A stretch of 64,000 nt of DNA from Symsagittifera roscoffensis (GCF_963678635.1 NC_087062.1:59536129-59600128); one strand, 5' to 3'; shown: positions 23,901 to 34,713, counted from the first letter of the stretch. Numbers and translations are program-made. The notes: generated by a model from the letters alone, not told the origin.

Positions 23901-26900
23901 TTTTATCTACTGGAAAAAGAGGGAGCTAGGGGTATCATGAGTCAGACACGAAATATAATGTTTGTCAAACAGTTAAAACTAGAGTTTTCTCTAATTTGAT
24001 CATGCTTATTTACCTAGCTGTTGTGCTATCTTGCGAATGTGTTTCATTGGAAATGGGTAATAATTGTTGTCCTTCAGGAAATCGTATATGCTCTTTCCAA
24101 GGAGATCGAAAGCTAGGCACATGAAGCCGTGCAGGTTGAACCAGTCCAAGAGGTAGATGCAGCCGGATTTGAACTTTCGGTCCTTGTCTATGATCGTCTC
24201 CAGCACTTTGATCTCTAACTTCGCCTCTTCTCTGTACTTCTGCACATTTTTTATTACTTTCAGAGCTATTCGGCGACCATTCCGGTCATGATCCGCGCAT
24301 TTGATCACTCTTCCAAACGCGCCTTCACCAAGCGTAGAAAGAAGCTCATATCTGCCTTGAATCAAGTCTCCTTTCTTATAGACCAGGTGACCTTCTTCGT
24401 CGCATTTTGGGGGCTAAAAAGTAAAATTACTCAAAATTTACACGCGTAAGGGCAATATTTTTGAGCAATTAAAGGTGTAACTTGTGAGGGCAATTAAATG
24501 TTTAATTAAATGGGCAATTAAATGTGTGTTTTGTGTGACTGGAAACGAATGAGGTAAGTCGTATGAACTAATTTACCTTGGCGACTTCTAAGCTTCTGTA
24601 TCCATCGTCGCTGCTGGAACGAGAGTTCGAGTAAGACGACTCGGAGTGCCTGCGAGGCTTCCGTCTGCGTTGATGCTGCTGATACTGCGAATTAGTCCGC
24701 CGAGGACTACTGCAACTTCGCTGCTTGGCCGTGTTAGTGGTTAGCACAGGGTAGTTCGATCTTCGTCCCTTTTTGCCCTCCTTCTCCGCCTCGTATGCGT
24801 AATTATTAGACTGCTGTCGACAGGTTGAGGTAGTTCTCGAAATTTTTCGCTGTTTTCTCTGTATGCTGAAACAAATGTTTCGTCTAGTGAAACCAATATT
24901 TCAAAAGAAACCTTGAAAAAAGACGAACTCGGCTCAAATCTGCTTCGCATTACTTGCGACAAGGGAAAAAATTATAAAAAACTGCGAAAAAGTAACATTA
25001 AAACATTGCGTGCTTTGTCAGTATCTACTACGATTGCGCCAGTGGCAGCTTAACAGAAGCTCAATTTGGTTTGTTGCTAGGAATACTTATTATTCAACAG
25101 CTTAATTTTCAAAACATACGGAAATATTAGTTGCCTTGAATCGGAAAAATGGGAAAACAAATTCAAACAAAAAATACCAGTTGCTGCACAAATTCGACCG
25201 CAGTTATTTTTGAATATACAATTTAAACTAAGAGGCGAAAATAGTATATACGGCGCAAAACCCTGCGTAAAAATGGCGCTCTCTGATTAGTTTCAATTGT
25301 TTACAAAGACCTAGAAATGTTTTGTTTATTTAGGCGATGGACGTAAACAAACTTTCATCACACACAAAAAAAAATCTTGAAATTTCACCTTATTTGAATT
25401 CGGCACCATCAGTTGTTACCCTCCGTGGTGGGTGGGGACGCCGATTATCGACCGTAAACAAAATTTTCACAAGAAAAGATTCTTACAATTTCACTTTATT
25501 AAAATTCGACAAGACCAGATGTTACTGCAACCCTCTGTCGTGAGTTGTGACTAGTGTTGGCAGGTACCAGGTACCGGTACATTTAGTACCGGTACGGGTA
25601 CCGGTACCGTACCAGTACCGATATTTCCGGTACCTGTACCAGTACCAGTATTTCTCAGAAAAATGACGTAATATTTACTTTCAGTGTGTGATTAATATGC
25701 TGTCAGAGTCGATGTGTCAACAAATATCACTGCATCAGTCGTTTTATTTCAGATGTATAGTGTTCTTTTGTGCTGTCTCACCATGGGAAACGAAACTTAT
25801 GATATCGCGACGTATTTGAAAGACAAAACCTCGTATAGAAAAGGAACGTGTAAAGTCTGTGGAACTTCAATTTTCTGGACTAAACAGAAACTTGAAAGTC
25901 ATAAACGTGGTGGCAAATGCGTTGGTCAATCTGCGCAAGAGAAAGAACTTTTCAAATCCAGAGAAGTTATTGTGGCGAGTTCTTCTAGCAACGATATTAC
26001 AGTCTTATCACAAAGTTTCGAACCACTTGCTAAGAAACCGAAAATTACCAGTGCTACGCCTATCGTCGACACATGGGTAGATAAACTGACCCTGCAACAG
26101 AAAGAAAATTATGATACACTTCTTGCGAATTTGTTCTACAGAACTGGTATTCCTTTTCAAGTTATTGACAGTTTTGCCATGAAAGAGTTTATTAAGGCTG
26201 TGAGACCGGCATATGTTACCCAAATGCCCAGCCGGAAAAGCTTGAGTGGACATTTGTTAGACAAAGCTTACGGTATTTTGAAGCAAAAATTCGACACTTG
26301 GATGAATGAAAGTAAGTTTTATTCCATTGTTACGGACGGTTGGTCTAACACCCGCAATGATCACATCGTGAACTATATTGTGATTGTACCTGGCAAGAAA
26401 CCCCTTTTTTACAAGTCAATTGATACCTCAAATGTGCCGCAAACTGCTGAAAATACTGCAAAAGAATTATTTGAGGTAATTGACGAGCTCGGAAGTGAAA
26501 AACTACTGTCTGTGGTCAGTGATAACGCCATTTGCATGAAAAAAGCTCTCGACAAAATTGAAGAAAAATATCCACTAGTTTTTGCTAACGGGTGTGCTGC
26601 CCATACCATGAATCTGTTGGTGAAAGATATTTGCGATATTGAAGAAAACAACAACGTTTTGAACCAGGCAGTCCAGGTTGTTCGATATATCAAAGAGAGG
26701 CACATCGTTTTGGCTAAATATCGCGAAATCAAGGCCAATTTGAGAGTGGAAAAACAAATTTGTCTACCTGTTATTACTCGCTGGTATTCACGTTATAATT
26801 GTGCCAAATCACTTCTAGACAACAAGGGTGTCATTTCGCTTTTGGCAATTGATGGCGTTATTGAAGATGTCAGATCACAACAGGCAGCAAAACGGGATTC

Positions 26901-29900
26901 GTTTCTTGGCATTGTACGAGACCCACAATTTTGGGAAGGACTTTCGCGTTTTATCGAGCGAGTTGAGTACCCAACAAAAATAATTGGTAAATTCGAGAGG
27001 GATTCAGCCGACTTGTCATGTGTGTACTCATATTTTCTGAAGTTAACTGCGCACTATGCAACTTTTCCAGCAGCCGACAAGAAGTTGTATACCGAGCTGG
27101 TTGAAAAACGTTGGAATTTTATTCATACAGAGTCCATGGGATTCTCATTTATTTTGACTCCCCGGAACACCGAGTCATCTGATATGGTAGGCACCGATCG
27201 CCTCGACACTATACAACAGCTTCGGAAGTACGCTAAGAACCTGTTTGTGGAAGAAAATGCAGATGTCGCATTCAACCGAGAACTGAACAACTTTTTGAGT
27301 CAATTCACACTCATGGACCCGCAGACGAAGAAAGAGTACTTTGAGATGACACCATTTCAATATTGGACAATTTATGGCCGGAACGATTTCCCAATGTTAC
27401 AGAAAATTGCCTTACGAATATTCAATGTACCGATTTCCAACGCATCGAGCGAACGAGCATGGAGCACATTTGATTTCATACATACCAAGAAACGGAACCG
27501 GCTTCTGAACGAAAAAGTCAAGAAATTGGTGTTCATATACACCAACTCTGCACTACTGGACTCTGATGATCCAATTGACTACTTGGTTGCACCAATTAAT
27601 TCGGATTCCGACTGAATTAACAGTTTTGCATACCTTTTTTTCCGAGCTTTAGTCAAAAAAAATGTCAGGTACCGGTACGTACCGGTACATGTACTGGTAC
27701 GTACCGGTACGCACCAGTACCGAAAATACCGGTACCAGTACAATGCCAACACTAGTTGTGACGCCGATTACCGAGCGTAAAGAAATTTTCACACCAAAAC
27801 AAATCTTGAAACCTCTTTTTAAGAAAATTCGACTACACCAGATGAAAGACCCCACGCCCCCGCGGTGATGTGGACGCCGCCGATAACCGTAAGCAAAACT
27901 TTCAAACAATGAAAAAAAAATCCCCAAATGTCGATTGTGTTTTCCGAAGCGTGAGAAATGAGTATTGTAACAGATGGGGCGGGTTTGAAACTACTCAAAA
28001 TTTCTATCAAAAAGAAAACTTTGCTTAAAAACTGAATGAAATTAAATGTTGGTTAAAGGATACTTAAGCGTACAATTTAAAAAATAACGTTAAATAAATG
28101 TAGGTTAAATATCCAAAGGATCGGTATGAATCCCGTCCTCCTGTACTTTTCGTTTGAGGTAGAAGTAATTGAACCCATTTTTCTTCAATTCGTAAGAACA
28201 TACTTTCGTGTTACAAACGACACGAAATCCTCGGTTAACTGTTTCAAATTTTTCCTGTTCCATGAGAATTTTTCGATACTTACTCATCGAGGAATCGTTG
28301 ATAAGGGCTGACTGATTTATTCCTTTGGAGCTTAATTTTACTGTTTTTGATCATTCGCGAAAGCAGCAGTAGGTCTTTGAGCAAAATGCTACCATCTCAG
28401 TGCAACAGGATTCCACATTAAATAACGCAGGAGTTCTTTGATCGAACTTATTGTGGTCATTGCAACATTCGGGAGGAAAGAAATTACTTTCAGCATCAGC
28501 GCAAAAAAGTTCTCGTTAATTTTCTGATTGCTTACTTAGAATTCTAATATTGTTTCATTTCAGCTTTGATAATATCTTTATCTTTTCTCCATTGACAGCA
28601 ATTTACAAACTGTCCGTATCAGTTTCAATAAACTCGTAGTTTTCAGTAAGAAAAACATCAAAGAAGTTATAATAAAGCAGCAACGTCATCATCATAACAT
28701 ACTGCAAAGCAAATAAGCCCACAATGATTTCTTTTTGTTCGATTTGATTTTTCGCTACCTCCACTTCGAAGATATGGTTTGGTAACTCAATCAACGTCTT
28801 GAAGTAGCGGGTGTTTACTAGCTTGCTAACTCCGTGTCCATCAAAAATTTTTTGTCTTTGTATGTTTGGAGCGATCTATTGTCTGGGAACCGTATGAGCT
28901 ATTTCCTTCCAATTAGCTTCAAAGTTTTAGCCACATCACTCGAATCTTCAATAAGCTGTCCTTACACCTTGCTTCAACTACGGAATCGAAAAGGAGTTGA
29001 AGCACTTGCAACCATCGTACTAAAAAAATTTCTTCACTACGAGCCCTTGTTCGAGGTAGAAGTTAAGGAAAGGAGTTATCAGAGGTCCTTTTTCGAGTTT
29101 CATGCTTGAAATCAACATCCTGTGAGGCTTTTCATCATTCAATTTTCTTTGGTAGTCTTTCATGATTTGTCCGATGTTTTCTATACCGACGTCAGTGTTT
29201 TTGAAGATAGAGGGACATTTGTGAAATTTGGACTAAAGCTGAGGGTGTACTTCTATTTCACAGTCTACTACTCCGAAGAGGGAAGTGTTCCGAATTTTTC
29301 CAGAATCTGTTTTTCGGCCATGGGAGGATCACTTTTTTTATTTACATGGATTTCTGCAAAGCATTTGACTGTGTTGCGTGCTAGGACCAATTGTGTTCTG
29401 TGATAGGACCAATTGAAAATTCATCAAATCAATGGTAGAAGTAACTTCATTTGAAACTTATATATTTGCAGACGATGCGAAAAATTTCAACAAAATAGAC
29501 GGTGCAGAGTCAGCAAGGGAACTACCAAACTATCTTTCTAGGTTGGATTAATGATCAACTTTTATTCTATGACAATCGATGACCCTGTCAAAGCGAATGA
29601 AAGTACGAAATTATAGTATACAAAGATAGCCGGTTACTGTGCAAGTAGCACAGAATGTTCCGAGCAGTCTTAGACAATTACAACAAAATTATTTTTCCAA
29701 TTAGTGCCGTTTTTTCGGCTTGGTGTGATAAAGGAATCTGAGCGAAAAAGTAGATTTGAGTAAAACAAAACTTTCATGGCCTAAATTAAGCATAAATAAG
29801 CTAATGTAAATTTTGAAACTTATTTTGAAACTTATTAGCACAGAATGTTCCGAGCAGTCTTAGACAATTACAACAAAATTATTTTTCCAATTAGTGCCGT

Positions 29901-32900
29901 TTTTTCGGCTTGGTGTGATAAAGGAATCTGAGCGAAAAAGTAGATTTGAGTAAAACAAAACTTTCATGGCCTAAATTAAGCATAAATAAGCTAATGTAAT
30001 CCTGCTCACTTGCTCGAAATTAGACAAAAAATCAAAAATTTCACACTGACTGAAAAGGCTTCAATATTCGACCCAGTCCGATGATTATTTATGGTATAGC
30101 CGATTTTGCGTGGAAAACAAAAAAAGCCTGCTCGCTTGCTTCATTCGCTTGAATTAGGACAAAAAATCAAAAATTTCAAACCGGTTGGAAAATTTTTTAT
30201 GTGGTCAAATCACGAGTGAAAGGACTTTAATATGATCCAGTCCAAACATTGTTTGAGCAGCATGTTAACAAGAAAAGAAAGAAAGCTAAGAGCGTAGTGG
30301 CACTCATCAAAAGAAGTTTTGTAAAAATTTCCTCTGCCGTCATGCGTAACTCGTACAAGTCAATTGTAAGACCTCACTTGTAAGACCCCTGTAGAACCCA
30401 TCTCCTCCTCATCGTGGTGCAGGGGTGTACCTGCACTGCTGCCAGCAGTGTGGGGCTAACGGAGCTCTGGCATCCCAGGGAGTGGCGAACCCTCGGATGT
30501 ATTCAGCCATGTACCCATATGAAAACTCGATCAAACAATTCACTTTCAGCTACGGTTCCCGCGGTACCTGGGGCCCCCAACTCAGCCGCATTGGGGAGCA
30601 AAGCCAAGTCGGTCAATCATTCCAAATCTCAAATCAATCTAGCTACTTGGAACACACGCACACTCCTTCCACCGGAAAGCCTCGCACTAATGGCTTCAAC
30701 GCTAAAATCACTGAATATTCAAGTGGCCTGCATCCAAGAAACCCGATTCCAAGGATCCCCCTCCATCAACATCAACGATGTTGCAGACACTCCCTCCTAT
30801 AAATTTTATTGCTCCGGATACGATGACAAGCAGGGGCTCCATGGTGTTGGTATAGCCGTTGAAACAAAACTAGCCAACCACATTATGGAGTGGAGACCAA
30901 TGGGACCACGCCTATGCTACATCCGCATCCATGCCAAACCAGCCCCCCTCTCAATTATCTGTAGTTATGCCCCAACTGAAGACAAAGCAAACGAAATCAA
31001 AGATGAGTTCTATGATGACCTCTCCAAGCTGACGGGCTTGGTCCCAAAAAAGGATCTGATGATCGTTGCAGGCGACTTCAACGCAAAAATTGGAAGTAGA
31101 TGCAACTCCGAAGCAGCCAACATTGGAAAATTCACCATTGGCGATCGCAACAGCAATGGTGATCGACTCATCAGCTACGCAATGAACAACAACCTCGTCT
31201 TATCGAACACCACGTTTCAAAAATCGGTGCACAAACTCCCAACATGGATATCCAACGATGGAAGAACGCAAAACCAGATTGACTTCATCCTGATATCCAG
31301 ACGATGGAGATCTGGCATAGATGATGTCCACACGGTGGGCCAGAAAAACTGCCTAATTCAGTCTGACCACAAGATGCTCAAAGCCAAGCTGAAGGTCAAA
31401 TTGAAGGTATACACAAAAGCCCCCAAATCTTTCCGACATGATGTCAACACACTTAGAAACCCAAAAGTCTCCGACGCCTTTCGCAAGGATCTAAACCGCA
31501 CATTGGGTAGCCTGCAAAACGAAAGCGACGTCAATGGCTACTGGACGGGCATCAAAGACGCGCTGACAAAATCAACGGAAAAGAACATTCCCAAAAAGAA
31601 GTCAATCCGGAACCCTTGGATCTCGCCAACGACCCTACAACTGGTGGAAAAACGAACCAGGGCCAGGACAGCAAAATCCAAAAAAAAAACATTTCCAGGG
31701 ACATCAAACGGTCGGTCAGGGTAGATAAAAAGAACTTCTACGAGACCATCGCTGATGATCTCATTGCGGCAGATGCAAACGGAAACTCGAGAAGAGTACA
31801 CAATGCTGTAAGGAAACTAACCGGAACAAAAGCCCCAAACATCGATACAGTGAAAGACAAGAATGGAAAACTTATCACTGATACAAATGACAAAATTAAA
31901 CAATGGGCCAACCATTTCGAACAACTACTAAACCGGCCAACAAAAAATCTAGCGACCCCTCAAATTCGCAGCCAAGCCCTCTCACAAATCAACACTGATA
32001 CACCCAGTTTGGACGAAATCTCGCTCGCAATAAGAAAATTGAAGACAAACAAAGCAGCAGGAAATGATAATATCCCCCCGGAACTTTTTATTCATGGCCA
32101 ACATGAACTTCTTCCCCACTTGCAACGCCTTCTCTCACTTATTTGGAAAGAGGAGAAGATTCCAAATGACTGGAAGACAGCAGTCATAGTCCCCATCCAC
32201 AAAAAAGACGACAAAGCCAAATGCTCAAACTATCGTGGCATCTCACTCTTGAATATCGCTTTCACGATCTTAGAGGCGATCCTTAAAAACAGGCTCGAAC
32301 CAGCCTATGATACAGTTGCTAGAGACAACCAGGCTGGCTTCAAAAAGAAGCGCGGATTCGCGATCAAATATTTGCAATCAGACAAATAGTAGAACAAAGA
32401 CACGAATACAATAGACAGACTGTTCTCGTATTTATTGGCTTTAAAGCTGCGTTTGACAGCGTCAACCGCGAGACAATCTGGTGCATCCTCGAGAGTCACG
32501 GCCTCCCATCCAAAATCCTCCAAATCCTAAGAGTCATGTTTAGTACAGTCAGGGTTTACAACTCATTATCTAACCCATTTGCCATTGTCTCAGGGGTCAG
32601 ACAAGGTTCGATACTTGCACCATTCTTGTTCAACCTTGTAATCGACTGGGCATTGCTCGAAGCAACGGAAAACCAACCCCTTGGCATCGCCCTTGACGAT
32701 ATGGTAATTACAGATCTAGACTTCGCTGATATCTGTTTACTTGAAGACAATATCAAAGACGCACAGACACTTCTTGATCTAGTCACTCGCGCCGCTGCAA
32801 AAGGCGGTCTTGAAATAAACACATCTAAAACGAAATTCTGCTCTGCTTATCCTGGAGACCAAATGACCTGCAATGACGCCCCCATCGATAGGGTGAATAC

Positions 32901-34711
32901 TTTCACCTACCTAGGCAGCAACCTGCAACTCGATGGTGACGTGTCACACGAAATCCAGATCCGCCTCGGAAAAGCAACAGGACGCTTCAAACAATTAGAC
33001 AAGCTCTGGAAACAAAGATCAGTCCCGACCAGAATCAAATCGAAAGTATACAAAGCATGTGTCGAAAGCGTGCTCCTGTACGGATGTGAATCCTGGCCAG
33101 TCAAGGCATCCGATACTCAACGCCTCGACTCCTTCAACTGCAGATGCCTGAGAAACCTTGGTGCTCCGACAGACACCATGAGTTCCACCGTACAACAAAG
33201 ACGCCTCAAATGGCTAGGGCACACCCTACGCATGGAACCCAACATGATACCCAACGCATGCCTGGAATTTGAGAAAGCCGACAACTGGAAGAGACCCCCC
33301 GGTGGAGTAAAGAACTCGTGGAGACGGTTAGTGAAGAAGGAACTCCGCCCATTCTTGAAACCCCAAAAAATGACCCACAAGAACTGGGAGGCAAGCTGGT
33401 TCGATTTGGCCAAAGATACTGCACTGAACAGGCCGCAGTGGAAAGCAATTGTGAGAGATATACATATGGCGGGCAATGGGCAGTAATGCTCGAAAACGCC
33501 CTACGAAGACGAAGAAGACCTCACTTGGAGTACTATACTGTACGACTGAGAAAGCATATCAAAATGGTAGAAAATGTGCAGTAAAGAGCCGCAAAAAATG
33601 TACCAGAGTTGAAAAATCTGCGGAATATTAGAATTGAATGAAAGATACCAACGAAGGCACAAACAGAAGATCAACAAAAAAAATGTCGACCAAATCAACG
33701 GAAACTGGAACAGTTTAGTGGATTGGAACTGTTTACTAAATTAAACTGTGTCCAGCGAACTGGCATTGGTTAAGTGAATAATTCCGAATACACGAAAAGA
33801 AGTCTGAGGAACTTCGGAGCTGAATGATAGAGGCAACATACCGCCTACAAACCAGAAACTCTGAATTGAACTGAAAACTGTCCATTAGAGACCATGAAAC
33901 AGTCAGTATTTGGCATCAATAAAAACCAACGCTGTACACGGAGGCGAAACTGCACTTAGCGAGCAAAACCTTAGCATCACTTGTACTATAATAAAAAGTA
34001 AAGACCACCATACCACAACTTTCCCATATCTCTTATATGCGTAAGTGTTAATTCAGAGAATTCAAAAAGATGCTATCTCAACTTTTATATTAAATTTTTG
34101 TTTACCACGTGTAGTTATTGTTCAAATCACTCTCAAGTTGAAAGGATTTCCCAAAAAAAACAGGTGTCCTAGAAAAAAGGTTTATAGGGTCGTTGAGAAC
34201 CCTTTCAGCCACGATGGGAAATAGGAATTTTGGGTTACCAAAAGCTATTCAGGAAAATAGTGATTGATGACTCGTAACATTAAAAAAAACTCTAAAGCAA
34301 ATTACATTACATAGCAAGGGTAAAAAGGTACTTCCAGCAAAAAGACGCAGATATGCAGACCAATGACTGCCGACAAAAGTCTCTGCTATCTGCAAATGAT
34401 TGGCCAATTCTAACGTCAAATATTTGGCTGGAAATTTTGCGTATCTTTTAAAAAATTTGGTTTAAATCGTACCTGATGCTATCCTCTTGGCGATAATGTG
34501 GCCTTTTCATTGATCGCTTCGGTGAACTGTACTTGTAACTCCTCGAGGATCCAGAAACCTTTGGATATTGCTGCTGCCGCATTTGGTATTTGAGTGAACT
34601 CGCTTCCACGCAGTTATCATAGTGCCTGCTTCGAGAGCTATCACATGATCTGGATCTGCTTTTTACCTTTTTACGAAATTCTCTCGGAACATTTCTCGAT
34701 CTTCCACTCAT
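20985..34711 (-). CDS. CLK/LAMMER-family dual-specificity protein kinase, 7 coding exons
   Basis: Exons (minus strand): 34711-34473, 24865-24577, 24413-24014, 23849-23665, 22204-22084, 21979-21784, 21381-20985. All junctions are GT-AG, phases fit, and the total is 608 aa. ATG 34711 lies just after an acceptor (AATTTCAG), so a noncoding first exon is likely upstream. Residues 1-176 are Ser/Arg-rich, as in CLKs that phosphorylate SR splicing factors in the nucleus. Kinase domain about 198-515: glycine loop GEGAFGRV, Lys228, [12 protein letters not shown] (Asp325), IDFGS (Asp362), [18 protein letters not shown] is typical of CLKs. The LAMMER signature reads LAMMTY (425-430). A Ser/Arg/Lys-rich tail of about 90 residues (519-608) follows; most CLKs end soon after the kinase domain. 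The first coding intron is 9.6 kb and full of transposons. The family is confident; the orthologue number is not. Confidence 0.9.
22277..23550 (+). mobile_element. Nonautonomous hAT-type element in CLK intron
   Basis: It is bounded by CAAGGGCGGA on the left and TCCGCCCCTG on the right (inverted repeat CARGGGCGGA). The flanking 8-bp direct repeats are gctgggtt (22269-22276) and cctgggtt (23551-23558), with one mismatch, which fits a hAT target-site duplication. The 1274-bp interior has no transposase. It lies in the intron between CLK coding exons 4 and 5. A truncated relative is at 1735-2100. Confidence 0.75.
24866..25324. other. CLK intron DNA, nothing further recognised
   Basis: Start of the large first coding intron next to exon 2. 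There is an acceptor tract (TTTGTTTCAG on the minus strand) but no other feature I can support. Confidence 0.5.
25325..25543. repeat. About 110-bp tandem repeat units left of hAT element
   Basis: Two diverged units share GGACG...GTAAACAAA, CTTGAAATTTCAC / TTACAATTTCAC, TTTATT..AATTCG and CCCTC.GTGGTG / CCCTCTGTCGTGAG. They continue after the transposon at 27763-27930, so the hAT element interrupted a short satellite-like array. Confidence 0.55.
25563..25670. repeat. Left subterminal GGTACC/ACCGGT repeat array of hAT
   Basis: About fifteen overlapping copies of GTACC/GGTAC, many forming the palindromes GGTACC and ACCGGT. The same motifs occur inside the right end. Short repeated motifs near both termini are typical transposase-binding sites in hAT elements; that role is inferred here. 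Confidence 0.75.
25783..27615 (+). CDS. hAT-family transposase (BED finger, 610 aa)
   Basis: The frame is open from 25714, but I choose the ATG at 25783 because of its CACCATGGG context. The upstream part carries an acceptor-like TTTTATTTCAG just before another ATG at 25753. An N-terminal BED-type zinc finger reads [10 protein letters not shown]...HKRGGKC. The catalytic RNase-H-like core has TDGWSN (first Asp), VVSDNA (second Asp), and the C-x2-H motif in [11 protein letters not shown]. The C-terminal dimerisation region has NASSERAWS, with the catalytic Glu. There are no stops or frameshifts. The protein should bind the terminal and subterminal repeats and cut and paste the element. All catalytic residues are present, so activity is possible. 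Confidence 0.93.
   Translation: MGNETYDIATYLKDKTSYRKGTCKVCGTSIFWTKQKLESHKRGGKCVGQSAQEKELFKSREVIVASSSSNDITVLSQSFEPLAKKPKITSATPIVDTWVDKLTLQQKENYDTLLANLFYRTGIPFQVIDSFAMKEFIKAVRPAYVTQMPSRKSLSGHLLDKAYGILKQKFDTWMNESKFYSIVTDGWSNTRNDHIVNYIVIVPGKKPLFYKSIDTSNVPQTAENTAKELFEVIDELGSEKLLSVVSDNAICMKKALDKIEEKYPLVFANGCAAHTMNLLVKDICDIEENNNVLNQAVQVVRYIKERHIVLAKYREIKANLRVEKQICLPVITRWYSRYNCAKSLLDNKGVISLLAIDGVIEDVRSQQAAKRDSFLGIVRDPQFWEGLSRFIERVEYPTKIIGKFERDSADLSCVYSYFLKLTAHYATFPAADKKLYTELVEKRWNFIHTESMGFSFILTPRNTESSDMVGTDRLDTIQQLRKYAKNLFVEENADVAFNRELNNFLSQFTLMDPQTKKEYFEMTPFQYWTIYGRNDFPMLQKIALRIFNVPISNASSERAWSTFDFIHTKKRNRLLNEKVKKLVFIYTNSALLDSDDPIDYLVAPINSDSD
27665..27742. repeat. Right subterminal GGTACC/ACCGGT repeat array of hAT
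   Basis: GGTACCGGTAC, GTACTGGTAC and ACCAGTACC motifs mirror the left array, between the transposase stop and the right terminal inverted repeat. Confidence 0.75.
27763..27930. repeat. About 110-bp tandem repeat units right of hAT element
   Basis: ACGCCGATTACCGAGCGTAA continues the array interrupted at 25551. A further partial unit starts ACGCCGCCGATAACCGTAA near 27871. Confidence 0.55.
28105..29350 (-). pseudogene. DNA polymerase B relic (Polinton/viral/plasmid type, DNA_pol_B_2-like)
   Basis: Minus-strand fragments in N-to-C order: about 29290-29000 ([45 protein letters not shown]), 28794-28603 ([34 protein letters not shown]) and 28287-28105 ([20 protein letters not shown], ending [10 protein letters not shown]). 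The DTDSL box is the family B palm motif carrying catalytic aspartates, and the surrounding block fits protein-primed polymerases of mobile elements. Frames are interrupted and the exonuclease part was not found. No other Polinton gene (integrase, capsid, ATPase) was seen nearby. It lies in the CLK intron on the same strand as the gene. Confidence 0.6.
29430..30380 (+). pseudogene. Old CR1/Jockey-like LINE remnant, left part
   Basis: Around 29455-29560 the plus strand reads [13 protein letters not shown] then [14 protein letters not shown], the RT FADD box of Jockey/CR1-group LINEs. At 30240-30380 it reads [20 protein letters not shown] and [14 protein letters not shown], the last part continuing at 33515 after the younger insertion. 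Stops are frequent and a 164-bp internal duplication disrupts it. Confidence 0.6.
29646..29999. repeat. 164-bp direct tandem duplication
   Basis: 29646-29809 and 29836-29999 appear identical, beginning TAGCACAGAATGTTCC and ending CTAATGTAA. They are separated by 26 bases made of a TTTTGAAACTTA tandem. It is a recent duplication, or an assembly artefact, inside the old LINE remnant. Confidence 0.85.
30381..33514 (+). mobile_element. RTE-like non-LTR retrotransposon, full length, 13-bp TSD
   Basis: It is flanked by the direct repeat AAGACCTCACTTG (30368-30380 and 33515-33527). The repeat splits the RPHLEYY reading frame of an older LINE, which proves nested insertion. The 3' end is short, finishing GACGAAG just after the coding region, as in RTE-group elements. 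One polyprotein encodes APE endonuclease and RT. Confidence 0.85.
30414..33486 (+). pseudogene. RTE-like endonuclease-reverse transcriptase, broken
   Basis: The APE-type endonuclease (about 30630-31390) has [42 protein letters not shown] and QSDHK, all active-site motifs. RT follows: [46 protein letters not shown] and [12 protein letters not shown]. The catalytic (Y/F)ADD box is FADI, so the second Asp is lost. A C-terminal [12 protein letters not shown]...LLYGCESW...[12 protein letters not shown] region is typical of this group. Frame changes occur in an A-run near 31685 and near 32350, where the frame shifts just before [13 protein letters not shown]. The frameshifts and FADI make it inactive. 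Confidence 0.85.
33515..33720 (+). pseudogene. Old LINE remnant, right part
   Basis: It continues the 30380 frame with [20 protein letters not shown], then a stop and [12 protein letters not shown]. This is the RT C-terminal region of Jockey/CR1-group LINEs and was separated from its left part by the RTE-like insertion. Confidence 0.65.
33721..34472. other. CLK intron DNA, nothing recognised
   Basis: AT-rich DNA between the old LINE and exon 1 of the kinase gene. It contains one GAGGCGAAACTGCACTTAGC motif near 33942, similar to others in the 16.8-19.4 kb region. Confidence 0.5.
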
Positions 34712-34713
34712 AT

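Larger units (their letters stand above)
25552..27754 (+). mobile_element. Complete hAT transposon with perfect TSD
   Basis: Terminal inverted repeats are TAGTGTTGGCA (25552-25562) and TGCCAACACTA (27744-27754). The target-site duplication GTTGTGAC is perfect (25544-25551 and 27755-27762). The 2203-bp element contains one uninterrupted transposase ORF and palindromic GGTACC/ACCGGTAC arrays inside both ends. It sits in the first coding intron of the CLK gene, opposite to the gene's strand. Confidence 0.93.

Noticed and set aside
28834-29403. Plus-strand ORFs as a separate gene
   Set aside because: The minus strand carries the DNA polymerase B blocks; the plus ORFs are its shadow.
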